DNA of 64,000 nucleotides from positions 79,846,504-79,910,503 of the forward strand of contig NC_134414.1 of assembly GCF_030867145.1 (NCBI RefSeq). Reading direction: 5' to 3'. Position 1 is the first letter of the stretch. The number at the start of each line of letters is the position of its first letter. Origin of the DNA: Opisthocomus hoazin. Lineage: Eukaryota; Chordata; Aves; Opisthocomiformes; Opisthocomidae. The position numbers and the translations under genes were made by a program. This document shows, one piece after another, positions 34,635-45,668 of this stretch. The notes below the pieces were generated by a model. That model was given only the letters and a program-made list of their open reading frames with translations, had not been told where the DNA came from and made no database searches.

Positions 34635-37600
34635 GAGAAAAACTTAAGTCTCATTGTGGATTTTAAAATGGCGTTTTCCTGCGGACACCCGACGAAGAAG
34701 CTGTACAAGAAGGGTGTGCGCACGTATGCGTGAGTGCCTTTTTTCCTTTGTTTCTTGATTTGGGGCTGGAAGGTTCAGTTGCCGTTCAGGGGCACGGTAC
34801 TGTGACGGCTCGGAGACCGCTGCTGAGCCCACGGCGGTCCCGCAGCGTTCAAATGGCCCTGCAAGAGCGCATGGGGTTGTAGGGGTGTGCACGTGCAGAC
34901 CCAAACACGGACTGGGAACGTGAACCTCAAATTTAGGGTAATCCAGGATCAGGAAGAAAGCTACCTTTACACAAAGTGCTGGAGATAAAAGCAGTTCAGA
35001 GACGTGATGTTGTCTTGGAGGAGAAGTTTGGATTGCGTTGTAGGTTTTCGTGCTCTGAATATTGCGCTGTCAAACACGTCAGTCAGTTAGGATGGACCTT
35101 CATTTATTTCGCTCTTTTCCTTCCTTGACCCTCCCACCCGAGCGTACGTTGGCACAAGAGGCAGGTTTCTGTCATTATCCGACAGGAAAATGTAGCCATA
35201 AAAAGGTTTTGGAGTGAAACTGTCAGTTTCGCGGTAGCATGCTTCATACAACTCTGCATCCTCTGGTTTCTGCATGAAGTCCACACTACAGGGGCTCGTG
35301 CTGTGCTGGAACAACCTCTCGGGTTGTCGGAGGGCTGTTTCCGTATTCGCTCACAGGCACCGTGAGAGCAAAATCTGTCCCTGGGTGGCCTAGTGGTGTT
35401 TGATAATGGTGTTTGTGTAGATGGACAATGTCTGTACTAATGCCTGGATAACCTGCGTTGAGTAACCTGATTTGGAAAGCTTTTCTGGGAACACACCCAG
35501 CCTGGCTTGTACTGGCAGGTTTGGGAAGAAAATAAGATTTACTTGCATGCCGAAAGACGATATGGTACTTATTTTCTTACTCCAGATGGGAGATCACAGA
35601 TTTGTGTGGTGCAACTGTTAAGCGTTTGCTTCACCATGACAGGGAATCTTGTCTTGCTGTTCCAGGCAGTGAACATTGTTTGTAAGAAGTTTTTAGAAAT
35701 CCGTGCATAGTTTCACTTACACTGGTTCGTGACGATGAAGAAAGAAATGTTGCCGTCTAGCTTAACTTGGTGCTGGTAGCTGGGAAGAAATCCACTAATT
35801 GCAAATTATTCAGTGTTTTCTGAAGCAGTTTCCGTGTTTGACGTGGATGCATTTACTGTATCAAGACTTACTTTTCTCAGCGGAAGCTGTTCACTAACAC
35901 AATTTCTCTTTATTAGTGATTAATTCGATTTTTTTCTCGCCCCAAGCTGCTCTTATAGTGGTTTTTTTTTTGCACACTGTGAAAAGGGCTCTGTTTGTCA
36001 AAGTGTACAAAATATAGCAAGTGCAGTTCCTGTTTTGCATTCAGGGCACCTGAGTTCGTTAAAAGGCTCTTCAAAACAATCCACAGGGAATATCCCAAGC
36101 TGAAAAGGGGAGTAAGTAGCCCAGAGTGGGATCTTGGAGCAGGGTGTGCGAGAGCATCTCCGGCTGGATGACGACTGCGTGATGACTGACGTTGCGGCGT
36201 GTGCGCTTCGGTCACCAGAAGGCGTTCTAAAGTCGCCCCACCTGAGGAGGACCGCTAAGGCTCACCAACAAACACACCCCGTTCTTCTCTTCGAGGCGTT
36301 CCGATGGTGTCCGAAAGCGTCGTTCGGGATGCTTGCGGCGTATCCTTGTTGCCTCGTAACCCGTGCCTTGGAGGGAAGAAAAGGAAGAAGCGCTGTCACC
36401 TGGCAGTGCTGGTACTTACCTGAAAGGACAGAAACAGGTCTGGTTAGGGCGAGCGGCGCGGAGTGCCGCTGACAGGCATCTTTGGAAGCGGGCAGAGCCC
36501 GACGGAAGTGAGACGCCCAAGGTTAAACTGCGTTTTGGGAGCAGCTGGACGGTTATGGCTTGGTCACCAGCTTTTTTACTGCTACTGGGCTCAGCTGAGA
36601 TTTCGAAGGAAAAGTCCCAGTTCTACTAAACGATGCGGAAAGCCAAGCCGTAACCGCGTCTGTTAGGGCAGCGGATGGCATGATAAGCAAGGGAACAATA
36701 AGCACATTTTATAGCCAAGCTGAACTTGGCGGGTTTAGAATCGGAGAGCAGGACTGAGCCGCAGCGTTTTAGTAGTTCAGACTGAGATTTGGGACAGATA
36801 CCTGCTTGTGCTATGTTACGTGTAGTGAATTAACAACTTTGCTAAAAAGTTGTGGTGGGAAACGGGAACAAAACTGACAGCTGCTCACAAGACTTACTTC
36901 TGTCATCTGTTTTTACTTAACTTTTGATCATGGTGTGTTTGCCTTAAGGGAGGTAGAAACTTGAGTACTGTAATTGTACGTAAAAGGCTGTGGTGTTTCC
37001 ACGCTGGAATTGTTAATTGCTCTCTTACAACCTTATATCGGTATTTAAATTGTTGCTTTTGGCGAGACGACTGTGGTGACATACTTGCGAGAAACATTTA
37101 AAAGTCCAGGGTCAAGAAATACTTACCCCCTGCTCTGCTCACGCGCCCCAGAACATTCCAGATGGAGTCCTTGCAGATACCCACAGTATGTCCTCGCATA
37201 CCTCCGATGCGACAGAAACAGTTCAGTAGCTCTCCCCGTTGCAGCGTTCTCCGAGAAGTGTTAAAGGGTCATGAAGTTACTCATTTAACAACTCCAGTGT
37301 TGACGGATCATCTTAGTTCCCCCCTACCCCACCCCATCAGTCTCTGCATCAAGAAGAGTTCTGAGTTTCTACATAAAGTTCCCAAGATCACCACTTTCAT
37401 TAAGCCTGATAATAAAAAAGCAGTGCAGAATTTCCGTATTTATTATGGTAACGCAATTAAACAATGCTTCAGTGGAGAGCTGAGCTCCTGAAAGACTGTG
37501 AGCACCAGCAAGCCTGACAGCGCGTTGTGTTCCCTGCTTGGACAGGAAGAGTTGCTGCTGGGACTCTCTGGTGGTGTCTGGAGCATGGGCAGGGCAGGAA

Positions 37601-38450
37601 CGGTGCACGTCGTCTCAGAATCACTGTGTGGCACTGGGACTACCTTCGATGTGACACTGCCATGCCTATTTAACTTGAGATGACGCCTACCACTGTGGAG
37701 AAGGATGTGGGAACAGTGGGATTGTCACAGCCGGGCTCCTGGTTGCCCTTCTCTTGGCCGTGGTTTGAGGAGATGAACGTTACACCAGACTCACCGAGGT
37801 GGTGGGGTTCAGCAGCTGTGGGACGTGCTGCTGGGGCATACCTCTGGCAGTCTCGGTGCCGGGAAGCTGATGAAAGTTTCAGTCTGTATGGCCCGTCTGG
37901 GCGTTGAGTCCCGGGCAATGCTTGCTCCTGGCGCAGAGGTGTGAAGCTCTGCTGCTGACCGATGGCACCGGCAGCGCCGTGTCTTGGTGTTGGTGAATGG
38001 GCACCGGGTCTTTCCCCGGCACCTCCGAATTTGTTGCCCTGTTTCTAATTGTCCGACTCTGCCAAACTTCAACATAGGCTGAAACTTCATCTTGGGCCTG
38101 AGGTTCAAGTCTCTGTGGGGAACTCCGGTCTACCCAGCGCGTGTCCGTTTGAACCCGGGGTTCGGCTGTGGTGGTCTTTTGCCTGCGTTCAAATACTCTC
38201 GAAGATGTTTCTTTGAAATAACTCGTCACTTCAGTGCTTTGGGACAGGAACTCCAGTTCAGGGAGGGGAAGTGACCTCTCTGTAGAGGATGCCCCCCGTG
38301 CTTTGTTTTCACCTCTGCCATCTAGTCTGACTCAGCCAAATACATTAATGTTTGTAGAAAAACAGATAGCGTGTGCTCAGTAACAGTGGTTTTGGTGTGT
38401 GTATAGCTTGATTTCATACCGAATAAAATCTGCGCTTGTTTTCCATGAGC
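34635..38450. other. no recognised gene between CHST7 and the GC-rich patch
   Basis: About 3.8 kb with no open frame over about 120 codons, no recognised repeat family and no conserved protein segment. If CHST7 has a distal second exon, this could be intron. Confidence 0.5.
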
Positions 38451-40180
38451 GTGCTCAAACCTCTTCCTTTCCCGCAGAAAAGCTCGGTGTGGTACGAGAC
38501 GCACGGCGCTGGGAACCGAAGCTGCGTAACCACGGCTGGGGCTGCGGTGCCTGGGGCTGAGCAGGGAGGGGTCCGCCATTTCTGTGCCCCCGCTGAGGCC
38601 CCCCCTCGCCCCTCGCTCCCTCTCGCTGGCAGTCCCCAGGAAGGCTCCCAGTTCCAGCGTTCAGCTCCCCAGTGCTGAGCAATGGGAAGGACTGGAGGTG
38701 AGAGGGAGAAGGCGCTGATGGCGGGGGGGGGGGGAGTAAAAGTGACGGGGCAGGGGGGAGGAATTGCCTTTGGGTTGTAGAGAGCGGGATTTGTTGGGCA
38801 AAAGGCTCAGGGGTGAGAGGGATGAGGGGCTGGGATTTGATGGGGAGGGGCAGCTGGGAGCTGTGACTGGTTTAATTGGAAAAGGCAGCTGGGAGCGTGT
38901 GGGAGGGCGGGAAGGGACGTGGAGACAGAAAGGCGGGAGGAGAAGGAGGGCCCGAAGCTGGGCTGCAGCGGGGCGCTGGGAATTGCCCCGAGAGCGCTGT
39001 TCGGCGGGGGGCAGAGCTCAGCGGGAGCCGTACGGGGAGAACTGGCGTCTCCTCAATGTGGGGCCTTCCCGCTGCTCTGCCGGAGGGGCTGTGCGGGCTC
39101 AGAGGGGGTGCAGCCCCTCCGGCGCGGCGCTGGTCCGTGCAGCAGCAGCACCTTGCTTCCCACCATCGCTTTCTCGGCCCACACAGACGCATGTCCCCCA
39201 TGAACCAGGCTCCTCTCTTCCCCTCTGCGTAAGGAGTTCATTAACCGCCCCGCAGCTCCCCTGGCAGCATCAGGGTGGGAGGCGTGGGAAGGAGGGCTCT
39301 CCTGCAAAACTGAAGTTGTCAACCTTACGCTTGAAAACGCGGAGTCTTCTCCCGCCTGCCGGTGCTGCCAGGCTCGCCCTGTGAGTGCAAGGGGTGATGT
39401 GAGAGCTGTCACATCCCGACGCCGCTCCCCGAGGCGCGTCTGGGAGTGCCTTTGCGGCCCCTGGCAGTGGGCATCACCACCAGCAGCCAGGAGAGAGGGG
39501 TCTGGAGGAGGTCCGTGGCTGTGTCCTTGGCTCAAGCGACAGATGTTTGCACGTTGGACTGAAAGTCCCAGTTCTAGCAGTGACTCACCTGCGTGCCACT
39601 GACAGCGATTGTTTTCAGTACAAGCTTTCTGAAAAACGCCAGGAAACCTCTGGCGTGCGCGCGCTGGTTTACAGAGCCCTTCCACGCCTGTGCTGGAGAG
39701 TCCAGCACTGAAGGACACCTGCTGCCTCCCCTTCCATGCTCCTTGATGGTCGTCTGTCGCAGGCGGTGGGGCTTTCTCCTCTGCAGCGCTTGGTCAGCAC
39801 CCAAGATGAGACCCATGTGGGGCAGGAATGGGTCGCGCAATGCGCCTGGCGCCGGGAGCATGGCGGCAGAAGTTAGAAAGCGCGCAGGAATCCGCGTGGA
39901 GACTGATGGAGGAGAAAGGATGGGGGCAGTGTCTCATGCGCCAGGTATTCAAAAGCTCTCAGAGGAACTGGACTCCGTCCCCGGCGTCAGACTATCTGTG
40001 AGATGTGAGACAAGTAAGTTAGCTTTTCTGAAGAGGCCAAGTCCGCGTCAGGCTGCCAGAAGCTGTGACACATTTGGTCTGCTGGAGCGGGCTTTGCAGA
40101 ACCGCTGCCGCAGCAGTCAGCGGGCAGGTGTGCCTGGTCGGGGAGCACCGGTGGCTCACGGGGGGGGGCTCTGAACCCCA
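38451..40180. other. GC/CpG-rich patch of unknown role
   Basis: A second GC-rich stretch begins about 4.6 kb after the CHST7 stop. It carries many CpGs around 38940-39420. Long overlapping open frames occur on both strands (plus 38764-39384, minus 39718-39053, plus 39593-40174), which is what low stop-codon density produces; none has a recognised domain. A strong acceptor-like CTCTTCCTTTCCCGCAG ends at 38477. It may be an alternative or orphan CpG island, a non-coding RNA, or simply GC-rich DNA. Confidence 0.5.
38723..38758 (+). repeat. G-tract, quadruplex-type
   Basis: A G12 run (38723-38734) is followed by GGGG at 38747-38750 and G6 at 38753-38758. The long first run could supply two G-triplets, so a four-run quadruplex is possible on the plus strand. 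Homopolymer length is prone to assembly error. Confidence 0.8.
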
Positions 40181-43100
40181 AGCGAGCCAGTTGTGAGAAG
40201 GGCCAATGCACGGTGGCATTCCCATGTTCTCTGTCCTAGCCACCCAGGTCCCAAGGGGATGAACTCAGGTTTTTAATAGATACAGAGAAATGCCAAGTGA
40301 AGTAAGAGCCCCTCTGTCTTGGAGAGGACTAAGCTGTGTGGTTTCTTTAGCCTCAAAGTCAAGGCTGAGAGAGGACAGCGGTGCGCAGCAGTGCGGGAGA
40401 GAGGTGATCAAGCCGTGGACAATACTGGCACAGGAACAGATTTTTGTACAACGAGCGATGAATCACTTCAGCCTGGAAGTTGGAGGAAGGTTTGTTTTTT
40501 TTTTTGTTCACCATGAGAGCAGTGTGGCTCTGGAGCAGGAAGGGAGGGGAAAAAAGACAACTCATTTTAAAAGACAACTCCATTAATTCTGAAATAGAAA
40601 GGAACTGATATGGTAGCCAACTGTGCTATGGCGACATAAGCAGCTGTGTGGTCCAGGAGCCCTGTGATCTGCGGAAAGGTGTGTACAGAGTGAAAAATCA
40701 GCTCGAATGTAGAGAAAGACTCGAGCCCCCAGATGCTTTGTACAGTTTGTCTGTGCTCTGTGAAAAGGAGGCAACGCTGACCTTCATGGAAATGTTGTAA
40801 AGTAGTTTGTTCTGGAGTACTCTGCGCTAAGTTAATGTCTCATAACATTTCCTAGGAGGAAATCTGGTAATTTTGTCTTTGCCAGGATATGAATAAAATA
40901 TATTAGAGCTGCGCAAGAAGTCGAGAACAAACCCCACACCATGAACTCAGCCATTTTTGCCCTGTTTTTTTCAGAGGAGACAGGAGCTGAGGGGGAAGGA
41001 AAGGCGGTGTGTGTTGGTGCAAGCAAAAGCTGTGCGGCTGTTCGCTTGCAGTGGGTGGAAACCCCAGCTGTGCAGGGAAGGGGAGGGCGTGGGTCTGTGC
41101 AGCCCCAGCGCTGCCCTAGCTGTGGGTCAGCTGCCTGCAATGGTTCGCCATAGACCTGTGAAATTCTTACCACCTTGCTTATTTATGCACACCCATAAAA
41201 CAGTACTGGTTTCGGGTGTGCTCTGGACAGCATTTAAAGTGCAGCAAAGAGGTGAGTGCATTTGCTAAAATCATGAGAAGAGGCTGTGGGAGATCACCCT
41301 CAGGACAGCAGAGGCCTCTCTGACGGGAGGTTTGGAAATCCTTCCTTGGCTTTTCACGGCCATTTCAGCTGCTGCTTGAGAAGAGATGACTTGGGGGAAT
41401 TGTCGTGTCCCCCTCCCTTTTTTTACCTAAAACCAGTTTAAGAACAATCAGTGATGCCTAGCTTTATCTCAAATGGATTTACAGAAGAGAGGATGGGACA
41501 TTTGTCACATGTCCCAAGCTGTTCTTCAAATCATTAAGGATGGAGACTTTGTCCTCCAGTGGTCATTTACTCCGTTGTGTCAGTAGGGCCACTGTTAAAA
41601 GTGCTCTCTACCAGCTATTTGAGACATTGAGTCCGTTTAAGCCTCTTACTTCGCTTACTGGATGCAGAAAACAGCCTGCTGCCATTTCTCTGTGCTAACT
41701 TGGTCTTCCCACAAGCATGTAATTATATGATTCTTTTTTAAACAACACCACCACATAAAAAACACTCCCCTCAGCTTTCAAGCCTATTAGTTTCCAATTC
41801 ACATCTCAATTTTACAATTCTTGTTTTGATAAAGCACTTCAGTTCATTCAGCCTTGCATATTGAGCAACTTCCACACTCCACCTGACTCAAGCCCCGGAA
41901 ATATTCCCAGTTCTGCCTTAATGCCACCAGATCAGATCACCAGATAAGCATTTATATATATATATATATAAAATATATATATATAAAACTTACAATTAAA
42001 GCAGCTACATTCAGGTTGGAGGTAACTAGCCGATATTTCTTAACCTTTGTTCCTTAATGGGAAAGGAGTGAAACTCCTGACAGGTGACACAGGTTACGTG
42101 TGGCTGCCTTGATACTTCTGCGTCGGCAAACGGCCATCCTGCTGCTGCTCGCTCGCCGCTGCGGGTTGACGTGGTGCTTGCAAGCCAGCAACACTCACCC
42201 TGAAGGAAACAGCTAGCCAGCAGTTTTAAGACTGAATAAACACGGTTTATTTCTAAACTGACTTTCAGGTTACTTGGAGCTGTCGAAGCGCGGCCGGTTG
42301 TTCCCTTACCTACAGCTCCACAGATTCCTGCCGGAAGGAATTCCGGCTCAGAGATGCTGAGCTCCCCAGGGCTGCCCCTGGAGCACTCCTCTGCGGGTGG
42401 AGGCAGCGAGCGCAGCCCCGGCTGCAGAGCGGGTGGCTGATGCCCCGGCCTCGTGGCAAAAATCCCACCCTGCTGAAGAGTTAGGCTGTGCCTTTAATGA
42501 AGTCTGTGTTAAAAAGCTTTACTGTTGCATGGAAGCAGAAGGTCCAAGGATAAGTCTCTTGAGACCTGTTACAGAACAGCTAGAATAATTTTGAGGTAGA
42601 CATTTAATTAATACAACTTCTTAATCTTCTAACGATGCTTCGATCTGGGGAATGCAGAAGCAGTATAGGGCCCCGCAGAGCAGTTCCCGGGACTTAGTTA
42701 TGAATGTCTGCAGGGCCTCGTCACTGCTTTGCCCGGGAAATGTTCATTCCAAAATTGAGTGGTTTTAAACCAGCAAAGGTCAAAGCTGTCTATGGAAGTG
42801 CATAGTCACTCCTTAAACTAAACCAGCTGAAGTACTAGGAGCATTTAACTGTGAGCAGTGATTTGAATACCTGCAAGAGCATAAGTGCAATTAATACAGA
42901 GCAACATCACATCCTTTGGACAGCCAGGTTTTGGAATAACTGCCAGAAGGTAAAATTAGGTTGACTGTTGTAACCAGGTGCTTTTGTACATGCATAGTAG
43001 CACTCTCCAGATAAAGTCTGAACTACTACAGGAAAAAAAACGCACATCCATCTTTGCAAATGTTCTTGGCTAAAGGCCCAGGATGGACCACCTTCCTTTT

Positions 43101-44279
43101 TAGAAGCTATTTTTTTTTTTCCTTACTGCGATCTCTGTCCCACACAGCTACAGCTTCTTTGTTAAAGCATTCGGCTATTGATAGCCTTAGTAACCTGAGA
43201 GTAGGTTTGTTTACATTCGCCCATAACTTTGTAACAGTTAATTCCTTCTCAGCAAAGGGAGGACTGCAGGAGAAGGTTGATGGCATTTCCCTTCTCCTCG
43301 CTTTCTAAATACCAGTAGCGAGGGTAAGTCCTGTTTTGTCCTGTTTATGTCTGCAGTCGGGTTTTACCAACGCGGGCGTTACTTGTGCCTGAGCAGACTT
43401 TCTGCCACGGGCCGCGAGATAAAACCGCACCTCCCCTCCCTTTCCCTGCTGTAAACCGCTCAACACGGCTGCTTCCCTGGGCTCTAAACCCAAATTCCTG
43501 CCGCTGGCCAAAAAGCCCGGCCCACGGACGCGTACAGTTTAAATCCCTCTCTATGGGTGACCCAGCTGGCACTCGGTTTCTCAGGGCCGAGGTGTCGAGG
43601 GGCGCGGGCGGCTGAGAAAGCTCTGCTGCCCAGCGAGCACGGCTCCAGCTCCCCCTTTCAAAGCTCACCATTGCCACACAAGACAAACTCCCCCGTGTAA
43701 TGGGACAGAGCGAGTTTTCTGGGCAGGATGACTAGCGTACAGCGAGAGGGGAGATGTGACAAAACATGGAGAAGAGCTCTCTTGCCTCATTGTAGCATGA
43801 AGACTGGAAAGATGAGGCTGGAGTGTCTGGAGAAAGACGGGTGCCTTCCGGTACCGCAGTTGGTATTGAAAATTTCACGCCATAAACCAAGTTTCTGTCT
43901 ATAGCTGGGGCATGGCTTCATTACTCATCCTTCCTGGACTAAAAGCGGGTTTTCAAGATAGCTGTATTCTTGCCTCAAGTTACACTTCCCTTTTTCGGAT
44001 TGTATGTAATCATTTAGCATTTAAATGCTATTTCTTGTCCCATAGCAGGAGAGCAGATGTGGTTTTGTTTAAGATTTTTAATAGAGATGGATTTGATAAT
44101 TTTATTTCATTGGTCAGATAGCTTACAATACATAGCGTATTTAGAAAAAAGTCACATTTTCAGGCATTACACTACACAAAACTGAATGTAAGCTGTCACT
44201 TTTTTTTCTTCTTCTTCTTCAAAACTACACATGCCTTACATTACTTCAATAACTTTGCAGAAATCACTTTGTCTTAGAG
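40181..44279. other. no recognised gene; AT microsatellite inside
   Basis: About 4.1 kb without a recognisable gene or dispersed repeat. It contains the TA repeat at 41952-41987 and a T-rich/CTT stretch at 44201-44220. Open frames are short and without domains. Confidence 0.5.
41952..41987. repeat. (TA)n microsatellite, near-palindromic
   Basis: Alternating TA is interrupted once by AAA: TTATATATATATATATATAA, then ATATATATATATATAAAA. The two halves are self-complementary, so it can fold as a hairpin or cruciform. Length is likely polymorphic. Confidence 0.92.
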
Positions 44280-45668
44280 CATCTACAAGAAGGGCTGGAA
44301 GGAGGATCCTGGGAACTACAGGCCTGTCAGCCTGACCTCGGTGCCGGGGAAGGTTATGGAGTGATTCATCCTGAGCGCGCTCACCGGGCATGTGAAGGAA
44401 AATCAGGGGATCACGCCCAGCTAGCACGGGTTCATGAAAGGCAGGTCCTGCTTGACTAACCTGATCTCCTTCTATGTGACCAGGTGACCAGCCTAGTGGT
44501 CGAGGGAAAGGCTGTGGATGTTGTCCACCTGGACTTTAGTAAGGCCTTCGACACTGTTCCCCACAGCATCCTCCTGGAGAAACTGGCTGCCCATGGTCTG
44601 GATGGGTGTACTCTTTGCTGGATAAAGAACTGGCTGAATGGCCGAGTGCAGAGAGTGGTGGTGAATGGAGTTAAATCCAGCTGGCGGCCGGTCACAAGTG
44701 GTGTCCCCCAGGGCTCAGTTTTGGCTCCAGTCTTGTTTAACATCTTTATCAATGATCTGGATGAGGGGATTGAGTGCTCCCTCAGTAAGTCTGCAGATGA
44801 CACCAAATTGGGCGGGAGTGTTGATCTGCTTGAGGGTAGGAAGGCTCTGCAGAGGGATCTGGACAGGCTGGATCGATGGGCTGAGGCCAACTGTATGAGG
44901 TTCAACAAGGCCAAATGCCGGGTCCTGCACTTGGGTCTCAACAACCCCATGCAACGCTACAGGCTTGGGGAGGAGTGGCTGGAAGGCTGCCCGGCGGAAA
45001 AGGACCTTGGGGTGTTGGTCAACAGCCGGCTGACCATGAGCCAGCAGTGTGCCCAGGTGGCCAAGAAGGCCAATGGCATCCTGGCTTGTGTCAGGAACAG
45101 TGTGGCCAGCAGGAGCAGGGAGGGGATCGTGCCCCTGTACTTGGCACTGGTGAGGCCGCACCTTGAGTGCTGTGTTCAGTTTTGGGCCCCTGACTACAAG
45201 AAGGACATTGAGGGGCTGGAGCGTGTCCAGAGAAGGGCAATGAAGCTGGTGAGGGGTCTGGAGAACAAGTCTTATGAGGAGCGGCTGAGGGATCTGGGGT
45301 TGTTTAGTCTGGAGAAGAGGAGGCTGAGGGGGGACCTTATTGCTCTCTACAACTGCCTGAAAGGAGGTTGTAGTGAGGGGGGTGTTGGTCTCTTCTCCCA
45401 AGTAACTAGCAATAGGACGAGAGGCAAAGGCCTCAAGTTGCATCAGGGGAGGTTTAGATTGGATATTAGGAAAAACTTCTTTACTGAAAGAGTTGTCAGG
45501 CATTGGAACAGGCTGCACAGGGACGTGGTGGAGTCCCCAACCCTGAGGTGTTCAAAAAGTGTGTAGACGTGGCACTTTGGGATATGGTTTAGTAGGCATG
45601 GTGGTGTTGGGTCGATGGTGGGACTGGAAGATCTTAGAGGTCTTTTCCAACCTATGTTTCTATTGATT
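44280..45668 (+). mobile_element. CR1 LINE, longest copy, RT domain with frameshifts
   Basis: CR1 copy of about 1.4 kb of the same subfamily as the 17.4 kb fragment. It begins upstream of the RT core (CTACAAGAAGGGCTGGAAGG). The main frame is open over 44484-45566: [15 protein letters not shown] (motif A, catalytic Asp kept), [20 protein letters not shown] (motif B), [11 protein letters not shown] (catalytic box SADD instead of FADD, both aspartates kept), [31 protein letters not shown], and a C-terminus cut short by a one-base loss near 45547. A two-base shift near 44476 separates the LISFY segment from the rest. It ends with CCTATGTTTCTATTGATTAG. It is immobile because it is truncated and frameshifted. 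Confidence 0.96.

Noticed and set aside
33862-38520. Splicing of CHST7 from the stop codon region to the acceptor at 38477
   Set aside because: The donor word CCG|GTAGCC is weak, and the resulting tail does not resemble the acidic mammalian C-terminus.
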